A stretch of 64,000 bases of DNA from Azospirillum agricola (lineage in GTDB: Bacteria; Pseudomonadota; Alphaproteobacteria; Azospirillales; Azospirillaceae). Positions 1-7,962 of the stretch are shown piece by piece. The notes beneath the pieces are model-generated. The model saw only the letters and a program-made list of their open reading frames with translations, ran no database searches and had not been told where the DNA came from. Numbering within the stretch: position 1 is the first letter of the stretch; each line of letters opens with the position of its first letter. A program made the translations under genes and the position numbers. Location: positions 124,001 through 188,000 of the forward strand of contig NZ_JAGINM010000006.1 in NCBI RefSeq assembly GCF_017876095.1, given 5' to 3'.

Positions 1-385
1 CTTCGTCCGGCTGAGCGGCGACACGCGGGACCGCGAGACGCCGGTCGGCCGGTTCCAGTCCGGGCGGGTGCCGCTGTTCCTGATCAGCCTGAAGGCCGGC
101 GGCACCGGCCTGAACCTGACGGCGGCCGACACGGTGATCCATTACGATCCCTGGTGGAACCCGGCGGTCGAGGACCAGGCGACCGACCGCGCCCACCGCA
201 TCGGCCAGGACAAGCCGGTGTTCGTCTACAAGCTGGTGACCGCCGGAACGGTGGAGGAACGCATGGTCGAGCTTCAAGAGCGCAAGCGTCGCCTGGGCGA
301 GGCCGTCTACGACCGAGCGGCCACCGAAGCCGACCTGCTGACCGCCGACGACCTGGATGCGCTGCTGGCACCCATCGGGGAGTAG
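1..385 (+). CDS. SNF2-family DEAD/DEAH helicase, C-terminal fragment (5' end outside window)
   Basis: Only the last 128 codons are present; the reading frame is open to the left edge from base 2 and stops with TAG at 383-385. The fragment holds the end of helicase domain 2. [11 protein letters not shown] is motif V, and [11 protein letters not shown] is motif VI with its arginine finger. The stretch [14 protein letters not shown] is typical of the SNF2/Swi2 superfamily. Such proteins use ATP to translocate on double-stranded DNA, in bacteria usually RapA-like or of unknown role. The tail ([16 protein letters not shown]) resembles that of bacterial SNF2 proteins of about 1000 residues. Family assignment is secure from the motifs; the specific role cannot be given from the fragment. 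Confidence 0.9.
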   Translation, partial: FVRLSGDTRDRETPVGRFQSGRVPLFLISLKAGGTGLNLTAADTVIHYDPWWNPAVEDQATDRAHRIGQDKPVFVYKLVTAGTVEERMVELQERKRRLGEAVYDRAATEADLLTADDLDALLAPIGE

Positions 386-597
386 GGAGCCGGCTTCGGG
401 CGGTTCGGGGGGATCCAAAAAACTCATAATAAAGCTTATGGAAAATATAACCCATCCTCGTGGAAACGGTCGTCTTGGGAAAAGGATGCCGGAACCTGCC
501 GCTGGGGTGGGTTGCAACCGCGGCGGCTTGACCGTTCGGGCCGCCGGTGGTCGATTGCGTGGTCTTGCCAACAAATTCTCCCCACGGATTGCCCTCC

Positions 598-1839
598 ATG
601 AGCATCGACAGCGCCTCCGGCCCCTCCGCCGCCGAATCCCGCAGCGGCAGCCCGGCGGCCGGCCGGGCGGATCGCCTGTCCCTGGGGCATCCGCTGCTGC
701 TCGCCGCCAGCCTCGTGCTGGTGGCGCTGAACCTGCGGCCGGCATTGTCCAGCCTCGCGCCGGTCATGGGGGACGTGGTGCGCGACACGGGCATGTCCGC
801 CGGGCAGGCCGGGCTGCTGACCACCTCGCCGGTGCTGTGCCTCGGCCTGTTCGGGGTGGTCGCCCCGCGTCTGGCCCAGCGTTTCGGCACCGAGCGGACG
901 ATCTTCTTCGTGCTGCTGATGCTGGGGGCCGGCGTCGCCCTGCGCGGGGTGGGCAACTTCCCGGCGCTGTTCGCCGGGGCGACGCTGGCGGGGGCCGGGA
1001 TCGGCATCATCGGCGTGCTGCTGCCCGCCGTGGTGAAGCGCGACTTCCCAAAGAAGATCAGCCTGATGATGGGGGTCTACACGATGGCGCTCTGCGCCGG
1101 AGCGGCGACGGCCGCCGGCCTGACCGTGCCGCTGGAGCGCGCCCTCGGGCAGTGGACCGGGGCGCTGGCCTTCTGGGCGCTGCCGGCGGTGGTGGCCGCC
1201 GTGGCTTGGCTGCCGCAGATGCGCGGGCGCCCGAGCGACGCCGGACAGGGCGGGGCGTCGGTGCGCGGCCTGTGGAGGAACGGGCTGGCGTGGCAGATCA
1301 CGCTGTTCATGGGGCTGCAATCGTCGCTCGCCTACATCGTGCTCGGCTGGATGGCGCCGATGCTGCGTGACCGCGGGCTCGATCCGGCGATGGCGGGGCT
1401 GGTGGTCTCCGGTTCGGTCATGACCCAGGTGGTGTCGGCGCTGTTCGCCCCGATGCTGGCGACGCGCACGCCGGGCCAGAGCCTCGCCGCCGCCGCCATG
1501 CTCGGTTGCAGCCTCGTCGGCATGATGGGCTGCCTCTACGCGCCGCTCGCCACCATCGGGCTGTGGGCGGTGATCCTCGGGATCGGCCAGGGCGGCGTCT
1601 TCGCCGTGGCGCTGACGCTGATCGTGCTGCGCTCGCCCGACAGCCGGGTCGCGGCGCATCTGTCGGGTATGTCGCAGAGCGTCGGCTACACGCTCGCCTC
1701 GACCGGCCCCTTCGCCGTCGGTCTGCTGCATGGCTGGAGCGGCGACTGGCACGGCTCGGCTCTTCTGTTCGTCGTCGTGGCGGTGTTGGCGACCGTGTTC
1801 GGCATCCTCGCCGGCCGGCCCCGGCAGATCCGGCTGTGA
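598..1839 (+). CDS. MFS transporter, CynX/NimT family
   Basis: A protein of 413 residues with about 12 hydrophobic segments and a short Ser/Gly/Ala-rich cytoplasmic N-terminus. The early motif LNLRPALSSLAPVM and the following MSAGQAGLLTTSPVLCLGLFG are characteristic of the CynX/NimT (cyanate/2-nitroimidazole) branch of the major facilitator superfamily. Substrate is not predictable; family members export or take up small organic anions and drugs. The ATG at 598 is chosen over the in-frame ATG at 547 because the intervening 17 codons are neither hydrophobic nor family-like, although no strong ribosome-binding site precedes either. The gene stands alone, preceded by a 212-bp AT-richer gap (386-597) and followed after 65 bp by the cyclic-di-GMP gene. 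Confidence is high for the family and low for the substrate. Confidence 0.85.
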   Translation: MSIDSASGPSAAESRSGSPAAGRADRLSLGHPLLLAASLVLVALNLRPALSSLAPVMGDVVRDTGMSAGQAGLLTTSPVLCLGLFGVVAPRLAQRFGTERTIFFVLLMLGAGVALRGVGNFPALFAGATLAGAGIGIIGVLLPAVVKRDFPKKISLMMGVYTMALCAGAATAAGLTVPLERALGQWTGALAFWALPAVVAAVAWLPQMRGRPSDAGQGGASVRGLWRNGLAWQITLFMGLQSSLAYIVLGWMAPMLRDRGLDPAMAGLVVSGSVMTQVVSALFAPMLATRTPGQSLAAAAMLGCSLVGMMGCLYAPLATIGLWAVILGIGQGGVFAVALTLIVLRSPDSRVAAHLSGMSQSVGYTLASTGPFAVGLLHGWSGDWHGSALLFVVVAVLATVFGILAGRPRQIRL

Positions 1840-1904
1840 TGTATTGGCGCAATAAATTTGTGATATAAAAAATATACACAGGCGCGATAACATTTCCCTA
1901 TCCG

Positions 1905-3755
1905 GTGACACTGGATTGGGAAGTCCACATGCCTCACGCCCACCCGCGCCTCGCCGCCGTCCTTCCGCCGTCCGATCTTCCGCAGCCCATCCAGGGCGGC
2001 AGCCACGCGCAGATCCTGCAACTCGTGCTGGACAACATGGCGGAGGGCGTCTGCGTCGCCGATCTGGACGGGCGCATCATCACCGCCAACCCGGCGGCCG
2101 AGGCGGTGTTCGGTCCGCTGCACGCGGTGGTCTTCGACGAGCGCTTCGGGCCGGGCTTCCGGCTGGACGACCGGGTCACCCCCTGCCCGCCCGCCCTGCG
2201 GCCGATGACCCGCGCCATCCGCGGCGACAGCATCGAGCGCCAGAGCCTGTTCATCGAGGGCGCCGCCACCGCCGATGGGGAGGCGCGGCGCGGCACCTGG
2301 ATCCGGCTGAACGCCCGCCCGCTGCTGGAGCCGGACGGGCGGATCGTCGGCGGCGTGCTGGTCTTCCGCGACATCACCCACATCAAGTCCACCGAAGACC
2401 GCATGGCCTATCTGGCGCAGTTCGATTCGCTGACCGGCCTGCCCAACCGCTTCCAGTTCCGCCAGCGGCTCGACCGGGCGATGGCCGGGGCGCGGGCCGC
2501 CGGGCGGCGGCTGGCCGTGTTGTTCCTCGATTTCGACAAGTTCAAGGAGATCAACGACACGCTGGGGCATGAGCTGGGCGACGAACTGCTGGTCGCCATC
2601 GCGCGCCGCATCACCGGCAGCCTGGGACCGTCGCTGTTCGTGTCGCGACTGGGCGGCGACGAGTTCACCGTGATCGTCGAGGACGCCGAACGTCGTTCCG
2701 CCGTGGCGGCGGTGGCGGAACGGGTGCGGGAGGCGCTGGCCGAGCCCTTCCCGCTGGCCGGCAACGTCTACGGCCTGTCGGCCAGCATCGGCGGCGTGCT
2801 GTTTCCCGACGACAGCGAGGCCATCGACGACCTGCTGCGCAAGGCCGACATGGCGATGTACCACGCCAAGGAGCAGGGCCGGAACAACGTCCAGTTCTAC
2901 GATCCCGCGATGACGGCTGTGGCGGCGGAGCGGCTGGCGATGAAGACGGCGCTGGCCCAGGCGCTGGAGCGCGGCCAGTTCTTCCTGCACTACCAGCCGC
3001 TCGTCGAGGCGGCGACCGGCCGCCCGGTCGGGGTGGAGGCGCTGCTGCGCTGGCGCAGCGAGGCCTTCGGCCTCGTCTCCCCCGCCAAGTTCATCCCGTT
3101 GAGCGAGGAAACCGGGCTGATCGTCCGCATCGGCCGCTGGGTGCTGGAGACCGCCTGCCGGCAGGTCCGCGCCTGGCAGGAGGCGGGGCATCCGCCGGTC
3201 GAGATCGCCGTCAACCTGTCGCCCCGCCAGCTCCGCGACCCCGAGCTTCTCGACCATGTGCGCGGTGTGCTGGAGCGCACCGGGTTGGCCCCCGCGCAAC
3301 TCGTGCTGGAGATCACCGAGGGGCTGCTCATCGAGGACATGGCGCTCAGCCGCCGGGTGCTGACGGCGCTGAAGCGGCTGGGCATCCGGCTGGCGCTCGA
3401 CGATTTCGGCACCGGCTACTCCAGCCTCAGCTATCTCAACAACCTGCCCTTCGACATCCTGAAGATGGACGGGTCCTTCACCCGCAGCCTCAGCGACGGC
3501 GCCGGGGAGAACGCCGGCGGGCAGGCCATCGCGCGGGCGATCATCGCGCTGGCGCGCAGCCTGGACATGATCCTGGTCGCCGAAGGGGTGGAAACCCCGG
3601 CGCAGCGCGATTGGCTGGTCCGCAACGGCTGCGACCTGCTTCAGGGCTACTTGCCCGGCCGGCCGGTCCCCGCCGAGGAGATGGCGGAGAGCTTGCAGGC
3701 GCTGGAGCGGTTGCGCGCCTCCGCATCGGAAGAACTCGGCGACTATGTGATATAA
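1905..3755 (+). CDS. PAS-GGDEF-EAL cyclic-di-GMP turnover protein
   Basis: A 616-residue cytoplasmic signalling protein with no membrane segment. A PAS sensor domain spans about residues 35-165, followed by GGDEF (about 166-330) and EAL (about 350-600). The GGDEF signature is intact (RLGGDEF, about 249-253), with no RxxD inhibitory site just upstream. The EAL part keeps EALLRW (about 377), LEITEG, DDFGTGYSSL, the following lysine in ILKMDGSF, and AEGVET, so phosphodiesterase chemistry looks possible. Both activities may therefore exist, or GGDEF may act as a GTP-binding regulator. GTG at 1905 gives the listed start; ATG at 1929 is an equally plausible start, 8 codons shorter. Likely outputs are motility versus surface attachment, which is notable given the giant adhesin elsewhere in the window, but no direct link is shown. 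Confidence 0.93.
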   Translation: MTLDWEVHMPHAHPRLAAVLPPSDLPQPIQGGSHAQILQLVLDNMAEGVCVADLDGRIITANPAAEAVFGPLHAVVFDERFGPGFRLDDRVTPCPPALRPMTRAIRGDSIERQSLFIEGAATADGEARRGTWIRLNARPLLEPDGRIVGGVLVFRDITHIKSTEDRMAYLAQFDSLTGLPNRFQFRQRLDRAMAGARAAGRRLAVLFLDFDKFKEINDTLGHELGDELLVAIARRITGSLGPSLFVSRLGGDEFTVIVEDAERRSAVAAVAERVREALAEPFPLAGNVYGLSASIGGVLFPDDSEAIDDLLRKADMAMYHAKEQGRNNVQFYDPAMTAVAAERLAMKTALAQALERGQFFLHYQPLVEAATGRPVGVEALLRWRSEAFGLVSPAKFIPLSEETGLIVRIGRWVLETACRQVRAWQEAGHPPVEIAVNLSPRQLRDPELLDHVRGVLERTGLAPAQLVLEITEGLLIEDMALSRRVLTALKRLGIRLALDDFGTGYSSLSYLNNLPFDILKMDGSFTRSLSDGAGENAGGQAIARAIIALARSLDMILVAEGVETPAQRDWLVRNGCDLLQGYLPGRPVPAEEMAESLQALERLRASASEELGDYVI

Positions 3756-4101
3756 AGGGAAATCACGGCGTCACTCAAAATCTACTTGAACAATAGGATT
3801 AATGGAGTATTTTCTCTTTCGCGACGGTGAAAGATGCGCCCTTCTCGGGCTCTCCGGCCGTCGTGGCCGATGGCGCTCGCAACGCCGGCCCGGCCTCGGG
3901 ACCGGCGGCGTGGATTGTGGGATGGGTCCACGCCGCCGCTTCCGTCCGGCGGACTCCGCCGCCCGCGAACAGCCAGGGAAAGCAGCGGGCGTGGAAGCGG
4001 CGCAGCGGCCAGCCCGACCCGAAGGCCGGGGAGCCCCTGCCCCGCCGGGTCCCGTGGCACGGCAAAGCCGACCGTCGAGCCCGTCCGCCGGCCACCCGCC
4101 C
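3756..4101. other. intergenic region between convergent genes
   Basis: About 346 bp separates the convergent cyclic-di-GMP gene and the TRAP receptor gene. The first 80 bp are AT-rich and the rest is GC-rich. Open frames crossing it have no recognisable product and run antisense into the TRAP gene. I see no RNA gene and no clear intrinsic terminator. Confidence 0.6.
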
Positions 4102-5127
4102 TTACTTGCGGACCTTCGTGATCTCGGCCTGGAGATCCTTCAGCAGATCGGCGCCGCCCTCGGCGGCGTACTTGTCGAAGGCCGGCTTGACCAGCTCGCG
4201 CATGCGGTCCAGCTCGGCGGCGCTCAGCTCGTTGATCTGCATGCCCTTCTCCTTGAGATAGGCGATGCTCTGGGTCGAGGCCTCGCGGCTGTCCTTGCGC
4301 TCGAAGTCGCGCGAGGCGATGGCGGACTCCTGGACGATCTTCTTCTCGTCGGCCGACAGCCCGTCGTACCAGCGCTTGCTGGCCAGCAGAATCCACGGGC
4401 TGTAGACGTGCTTGGAGATGGTCAGGTACTTCTGCACCTCGTAGAACTTCGACGACTGGATGGTCGTCACCGGGTTCTCCTGGCCGTCCACCGTGCCGGT
4501 CTCCAGCGCCGTGAACAGCTCGGAGAAGGCCAGCGGCACCGCGTTGGCGCCGAAGCGGTTGAACATGTCGATGTAGACCGGGTTCTGCATGACGCGCAGC
4601 TTGACGCCGCCCAGATCCTCCGCCTTGGTGATCGGGCGCTTGCTGTTGGTCAGGTTGCGGAATCCGTTCTCCCAATAGACCAGCCCGACGAGCCCCTTCT
4701 CGTTCAGGGAGTTGATCAGCTTCTGGCCGAACGGGCCGTCGAGGACGGCGTCGGCCTCCTTCTCGTCGTTGAACAGGAAGGGCAGGTCGTAGACGCCGAA
4801 ATCCTTGACGATGCCGACCAGCGTCGCGGTCGAGCCGACCATCATCTCCTGCGCGCCGCCGATCAGGGCGTTCTGCATCTGGATGTCGTTGCCCAGGCTG
4901 GCGTCGCCGAAGCCCTTCACCTTCAGCTTGCCGCCGGAGCGCTTGGACATCTCCTCGGCGAAGAATTTGACGGCGCGGCCCTGGTTGCTGCTCTCCGAGA
5001 GGCCGTAGCCGAAGCGGATGATGCGCGGCTTGATGTCCTGCGCGGCGGCGGCGGTGGGGATCAGGGCGGGAGCCAGCGCGGCGGCGGCAAGGCCGGTCGC
5101 CAGCAGCAGGGTGCGGAACAGCTTCAT
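4102..5127 (-). CDS. TRAP transporter substrate-binding protein (DctP family)
   Basis: A periplasmic solute receptor of 341 residues. The N-terminus (MKLFRTLLLATGLAAAALAPAL, ending near AAAAQ) is a clear Sec signal peptide. The mature part shows DctP-family hallmarks: IRFGYGLSESSNQG at the start, KLRVMQNP containing the conserved substrate-carboxylate arginine, and ALETGTVDGQENP. It delivers an acidic solute to the DctQM permease encoded just upstream. The start is supported by a GGGAG ribosome-binding site 8 nt before ATG. It is the last gene of the operon gntK-dctQ-dctM-dctP, separated from dctM by 50 bp. The adjacent gluconokinase suggests that gluconate or a related sugar acid is the substrate; this is inference from context. 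Confidence 0.93.
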   Translation of the reverse strand: MKLFRTLLLATGLAAAALAPALIPTAAAAQDIKPRIIRFGYGLSESSNQGRAVKFFAEEMSKRSGGKLKVKGFGDASLGNDIQMQNALIGGAQEMMVGSTATLVGIVKDFGVYDLPFLFNDEKEADAVLDGPFGQKLINSLNEKGLVGLVYWENGFRNLTNSKRPITKAEDLGGVKLRVMQNPVYIDMFNRFGANAVPLAFSELFTALETGTVDGQENPVTTIQSSKFYEVQKYLTISKHVYSPWILLASKRWYDGLSADEKKIVQESAIASRDFERKDSREASTQSIAYLKEKGMQINELSAAELDRMRELVKPAFDKYAAEGGADLLKDLQAEITKVRK

Positions 5128-5177
5128 GGTGTCGTCTCCCTTTTCGTAGGCTTCGTGGGTCGGTTCTTAAAGCGGTG

Positions 5178-6455
5178 TCAGCGGAACAGGTGCAGCGGGA
5201 CGGTGATGATCTCCGGCACGGCGATCAGCAGGCCGGTCAGGGCGAGGTAGGTCAGCAGGAACGGCCAGATGCCGCGGGTGGCGCTCTCCAGCGAGATCTT
5301 CGCGACCCCGCAGACCACGTTCAGCACCGTGCAGACCGGCGGGTGGATCAGGCCCAGCGTGCCGATCAGCACGAACATCACGCCGAAATAGGTCGGGTCG
5401 ATGCCCGCCGCCACCGCCAGCGGCGTCAGCACGGGGCCGAGCACCAGGATGGTCGGGGTCAGGTCCATCACCGTGCCGACCGCCAGCAGCAGCAGCGCGA
5501 TGGCCAGCATCAGCAGGCGCGGCTCGCCCATCAGCGGGTGCAGCAACTCGGTCATCTGCTGCGGCAGGTCGGCCAGCGTCACCATGTAGGAGGACACCAG
5601 CGCCGCCGCGCACAGGAACATCACCGTGCTGGTGGTGCGCGCCGCCTGGACCAGCAGCGGCACGATCTGCGCCAGCGTCACCTGGCGGTAGACGAACAGC
5701 GCGACGAACAGGGAGTAGACGGCGGCGACGACGGCGGCCTCGGTGGGGGTGAACAACCCGCCGCGCAGGCCGCCGATGATGATGACCGGCAGGGCCAGCG
5801 CCCAGACGCCGTCCACCACCGCCTTGATCCGCTCGCGGCCGCTGGCCTTGGGCTGGAGCTTCACCGTCATGTCGCGGACGACGAACATCCAGGCGCAGAC
5901 CAGCCCGATGCCCATCAGCAGGCCGGGCACGATGCCGGCCATGAACAGGGCGCTGATCGAGGTGTTGGTGGTCACGCCGAAGATGATGAAGGGCATGCTG
6001 GGCGGGATGATCGGGGCGATGATGCCGCCCGACGCGATCAGCCCTGCCGAGCGCGGCACCGGATAGCCGTGGTCGCGCATCATCGGGATCAGCAGGGTGG
6101 CCAGCGCGGCGGTGTCGGCGATGGCCGAGCCGGACAGGCTGGCCAGCATCACCGAGGCGCCGATGGTGACGTAACCGAGTCCGCCCTTGATGTGGCCGAC
6201 GAGGCTGACCGCGAGATTGATGATGCGTTGCGAGATGCCGCCGGCGTTCATCAGCTCGCCGGCCAGGATGAAGAAGGGCACCGCCATCAGCGGGTAGTTG
6301 TCGGCGCCGCTCAGCATGTTCTGGGCGACGAGCTGGGCGTCGAAGAAATCCAGGTGCACCATCAGCGCGACGCCGGTCAGCATCAGCGCGAAGGCGATGG
6401 GCATGCCGAGCAGCATGAAGCCGAACAGCGAGCCGAGGAAGATCGTCAGGGTCAT
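5178..6455 (-). CDS. TRAP transporter large permease subunit (DctM family)
   Basis: A 425-residue integral membrane protein with about 12 hydrophobic segments, the normal size for DctM. Family features include the N-terminal FGFMLLGMPIAFALMLTG, the internal GSAIADTAALATLLIPMM and the IIAPIIPPSMPFIIFG segment of the sodium-coupled transport core. It forms the substrate path together with the small subunit DctQ encoded 36 bp upstream, and it is fed by the periplasmic receptor encoded downstream. It belongs to the gluconate-type operon behind the LacI-family regulator. Confidence 0.93.
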   Translation of the reverse strand: MTLTIFLGSLFGFMLLGMPIAFALMLTGVALMVHLDFFDAQLVAQNMLSGADNYPLMAVPFFILAGELMNAGGISQRIINLAVSLVGHIKGGLGYVTIGASVMLASLSGSAIADTAALATLLIPMMRDHGYPVPRSAGLIASGGIIAPIIPPSMPFIIFGVTTNTSISALFMAGIVPGLLMGIGLVCAWMFVVRDMTVKLQPKASGRERIKAVVDGVWALALPVIIIGGLRGGLFTPTEAAVVAAVYSLFVALFVYRQVTLAQIVPLLVQAARTTSTVMFLCAAALVSSYMVTLADLPQQMTELLHPLMGEPRLLMLAIALLLLAVGTVMDLTPTILVLGPVLTPLAVAAGIDPTYFGVMFVLIGTLGLIHPPVCTVLNVVCGVAKISLESATRGIWPFLLTYLALTGLLIAVPEIITVPLHLFR

Positions 6456-6491
6456 GGCGGCGTCTCCGTCCGCGGAATCAATGTTCGGAAA

Positions 6492-7019
6492 TCAATGTTC
6501 GGCGAGGGCGGCGGCGCCCGGCGCGGCGTGGGGATCGCCGGCGATGCGCGCCTCGGGCGCGCCGCAGACGATCTTCCAGAGATTGACCAGCACGGTCAGC
6601 GTCATCGCCAGCGCCGGGAAGAAGCCCGCCGCCGCGTAGAAGGCCATCGGGAAGCGCAGCACGGTGGAGCGCGTCTCCAGCCCGATCAGGAGCTGCAACC
6701 AGCTTCCCTCGATGAACAGCCACAGCGCGTAGAGCATCAGCAGATGGGCGACCACGGCGCAGGCGCGGCGGAGCTTCGCCGGCAGCCGGGCCTGGAGGAT
6801 CTCCAGCCCGAGATGCTGCTGGTGGCGCAGCGCCACCGTGGCGCCGAGGAAGACCAGCCAGACGAACATCAGCCGCGCGATCTCCTCCGCCGCGACGATG
6901 CCGCTGTTGAACACGTACCGCAGCACCACGTTGCCGAAGACCAGCCCCACCATCACGGCCAGCATCGCCGCCATGATCCATTCGGTGATCCGCTCCAGCA
7001 GATCCGCCACGCGCTTCAT
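6492..7019 (-). CDS. TRAP transporter small permease subunit (DctQ family)
   Basis: A 175-residue protein with four hydrophobic helices, as expected for DctQ, including the helix pattern around EEIARLMFVWLVFLGA that defines the family. It partners the DctM subunit. Its ATG (7017-7019) overlaps the TGA of gntK (7016-7018), giving ATGA translational coupling. The last codons and the stop lie inside a 13-bp tandem duplication (6476-6488 and 6490-6502), so the C-terminal end may be a recent change. Confidence 0.9.
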   Translation of the reverse strand: MKRVADLLERITEWIMAAMLAVMVGLVFGNVVLRYVFNSGIVAAEEIARLMFVWLVFLGATVALRHQQHLGLEILQARLPAKLRRACAVVAHLLMLYALWLFIEGSWLQLLIGLETRSTVLRFPMAFYAAAGFFPALAMTLTVLVNLWKIVCGAPEARIAGDPHAAPGAAALAEH

Positions 7020-7573
7020 GCGTCCTCCCCGGCGGCCGCGCCGCTCTCGTCAGGCTTCAGGTCGTAGAGGGCCGCGAGGCGAAGGCGGGCGTCGGCCACG
7101 ATCTCCCGCGCGGTCAGGGTGATGTCGTAGGTCAGCGAGGCCTCGTCCACGCCCGGCGGCTCCAGGTCGGCGAACTGGCTGTCGATCAGCGCGGTCGGCA
7201 TGAAATGCGCGGTGCGAGCGCCCATGCGCGACGCGATCAGCGCCTTGTCGCCGCGCAGATGCAGGAAGACCACCCGCCGGCTGTCGCCGCGCAGCTGGTC
7301 GCGGTAGCGCCGCTTCAGCGCCGAGCAGGCGACCACCAGCATCCGGCCCTCGCGGTCCGCGTCGGCGATGAAGCCGGCCAGCACCGCCAGCCAGCCCACG
7401 CGGTCGGCGTCGGTCAGCGGGATGCCGGAGGACATCTTGGCGATGTTGGCGGCGGGGTGGTGCTGGTCGCCCTCGATGAAGGCGCAGCCCAGCGCGTCGG
7501 CCAGACCCTGTCCGACGCTGGATTTTCCGCAGCCGGCAACCCCCATCACGACGACAATCGGCGGTCCGATCAT
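7016..7573 (-). CDS. gntK: gluconokinase (GntK/IdnK family)
   Basis: A protein of 185 residues, slightly longer than the usual 170-175. The P-loop GVAGCGKSSVGQ lies at the N-terminus. FIEGDQHHPAANIAKMSSG and PLTDADRVGWL are gluconate-kinase signatures, and VACSALKRRYRDQLR is the conserved phosphoryl-transfer/lid region. It makes 6-phosphogluconate from gluconate and ATP, feeding the Entner-Doudoroff or pentose-phosphate pathways. It is the first gene of the TRAP operon and is transcribed away from a LacI-type regulator. A near-palindromic LacI-type operator sits 58-73 bp upstream of the start codon. The gene-family call is strong; the gluconate substrate of the neighbouring TRAP system follows by context. 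Confidence 0.93.
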   Translation of the reverse strand: MIGPPIVVVMGVAGCGKSSVGQGLADALGCAFIEGDQHHPAANIAKMSSGIPLTDADRVGWLAVLAGFIADADREGRMLVVACSALKRRYRDQLRGDSRRVVFLHLRGDKALIASRMGARTAHFMPTALIDSQFADLEPPGVDEASLTYDITLTAREIVADARLRLAALYDLKPDESGAAAGEDA

Positions 7574-7630
7574 GACCCCTCATTCCCGGTCGGGTCCGGA
7601 CGGCGTTCGATTTCGCCTTGCCCGGACCTT

Positions 7631-7646
7631 ATGTTAGCGCTACCAT
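7631..7646. promoter_or_regulatory. LacI-family operator O2 (gntK-proximal)
   Basis: The 16-bp site ATGTTAGCGCTACCAT is a palindrome with a single mismatched pair and matches the general LacI/GntR operator pattern with a central GC step. It lies 58-73 bp upstream of the gntK start codon, where it could block the promoter. The regulator gene is adjacent. Confidence 0.75.
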
Positions 7647-7732
7647 CACGGCGTCGCGTCAAGACCCACGGCCGGGCATCCTGAACAAGGAACCGGCGGA
7701 CGGAGACGACGCTGCGGCGAGGTGTCGATACT

Positions 7733-7744
7733 GTTAGCGCTAAC
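7733..7744. promoter_or_regulatory. LacI-family operator O1 (regulator-proximal)
   Basis: GTTAGCGCTAAC is a perfect 12-bp palindrome. Its core is the same as that of the site at 7631-7646, and the two centres are exactly 100 bp apart. It lies in the divergent region between gntK and the LacI-family gene. Paired operators at this distance suggest looping and autoregulation. Confidence 0.78.
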
Positions 7745-7962
7745 TTCGAACGCCGTAAAGCCTTTTGTTTGGATTGCGAACCAACAGACGGTGCGGACGG
7801 ATGCCGAGGCATCCGGGCCGGCGCCGGGGAGGCCGGATGTGACGAAAAGCACCAGCGGATGCCGTGGACGGCGATCCGCCTTGCCAGCGGGGACCGCCCC
7901 CGCCCATCATCCCGCCCCCGGACGGACGGCCCGCGCCGGGCGGCAGCGCAAGGGAGGGGTTC

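Larger units (their letters stand above)
7574..7962. other. divergent promoter region gntK / LacI-family regulator
   Basis: This 389-bp non-coding interval carries the two LacI-type operators. The part from about 7770 to 7950 is GC-rich and can be read as an N-terminal extension of the regulator, but that stretch is low-complexity Pro/Gly/Arg and precedes a strong ribosome-binding site, so it is treated as leader. No convincing sigma-70 boxes were identified. Confidence 0.6.

Noticed and set aside
3802..5250. A 482-codon plus-strand frame over the TRAP receptor gene
   Set aside because: It is antisense to a clear DctP gene, has no recognisable domain and shows the skewed composition of a shadow frame.
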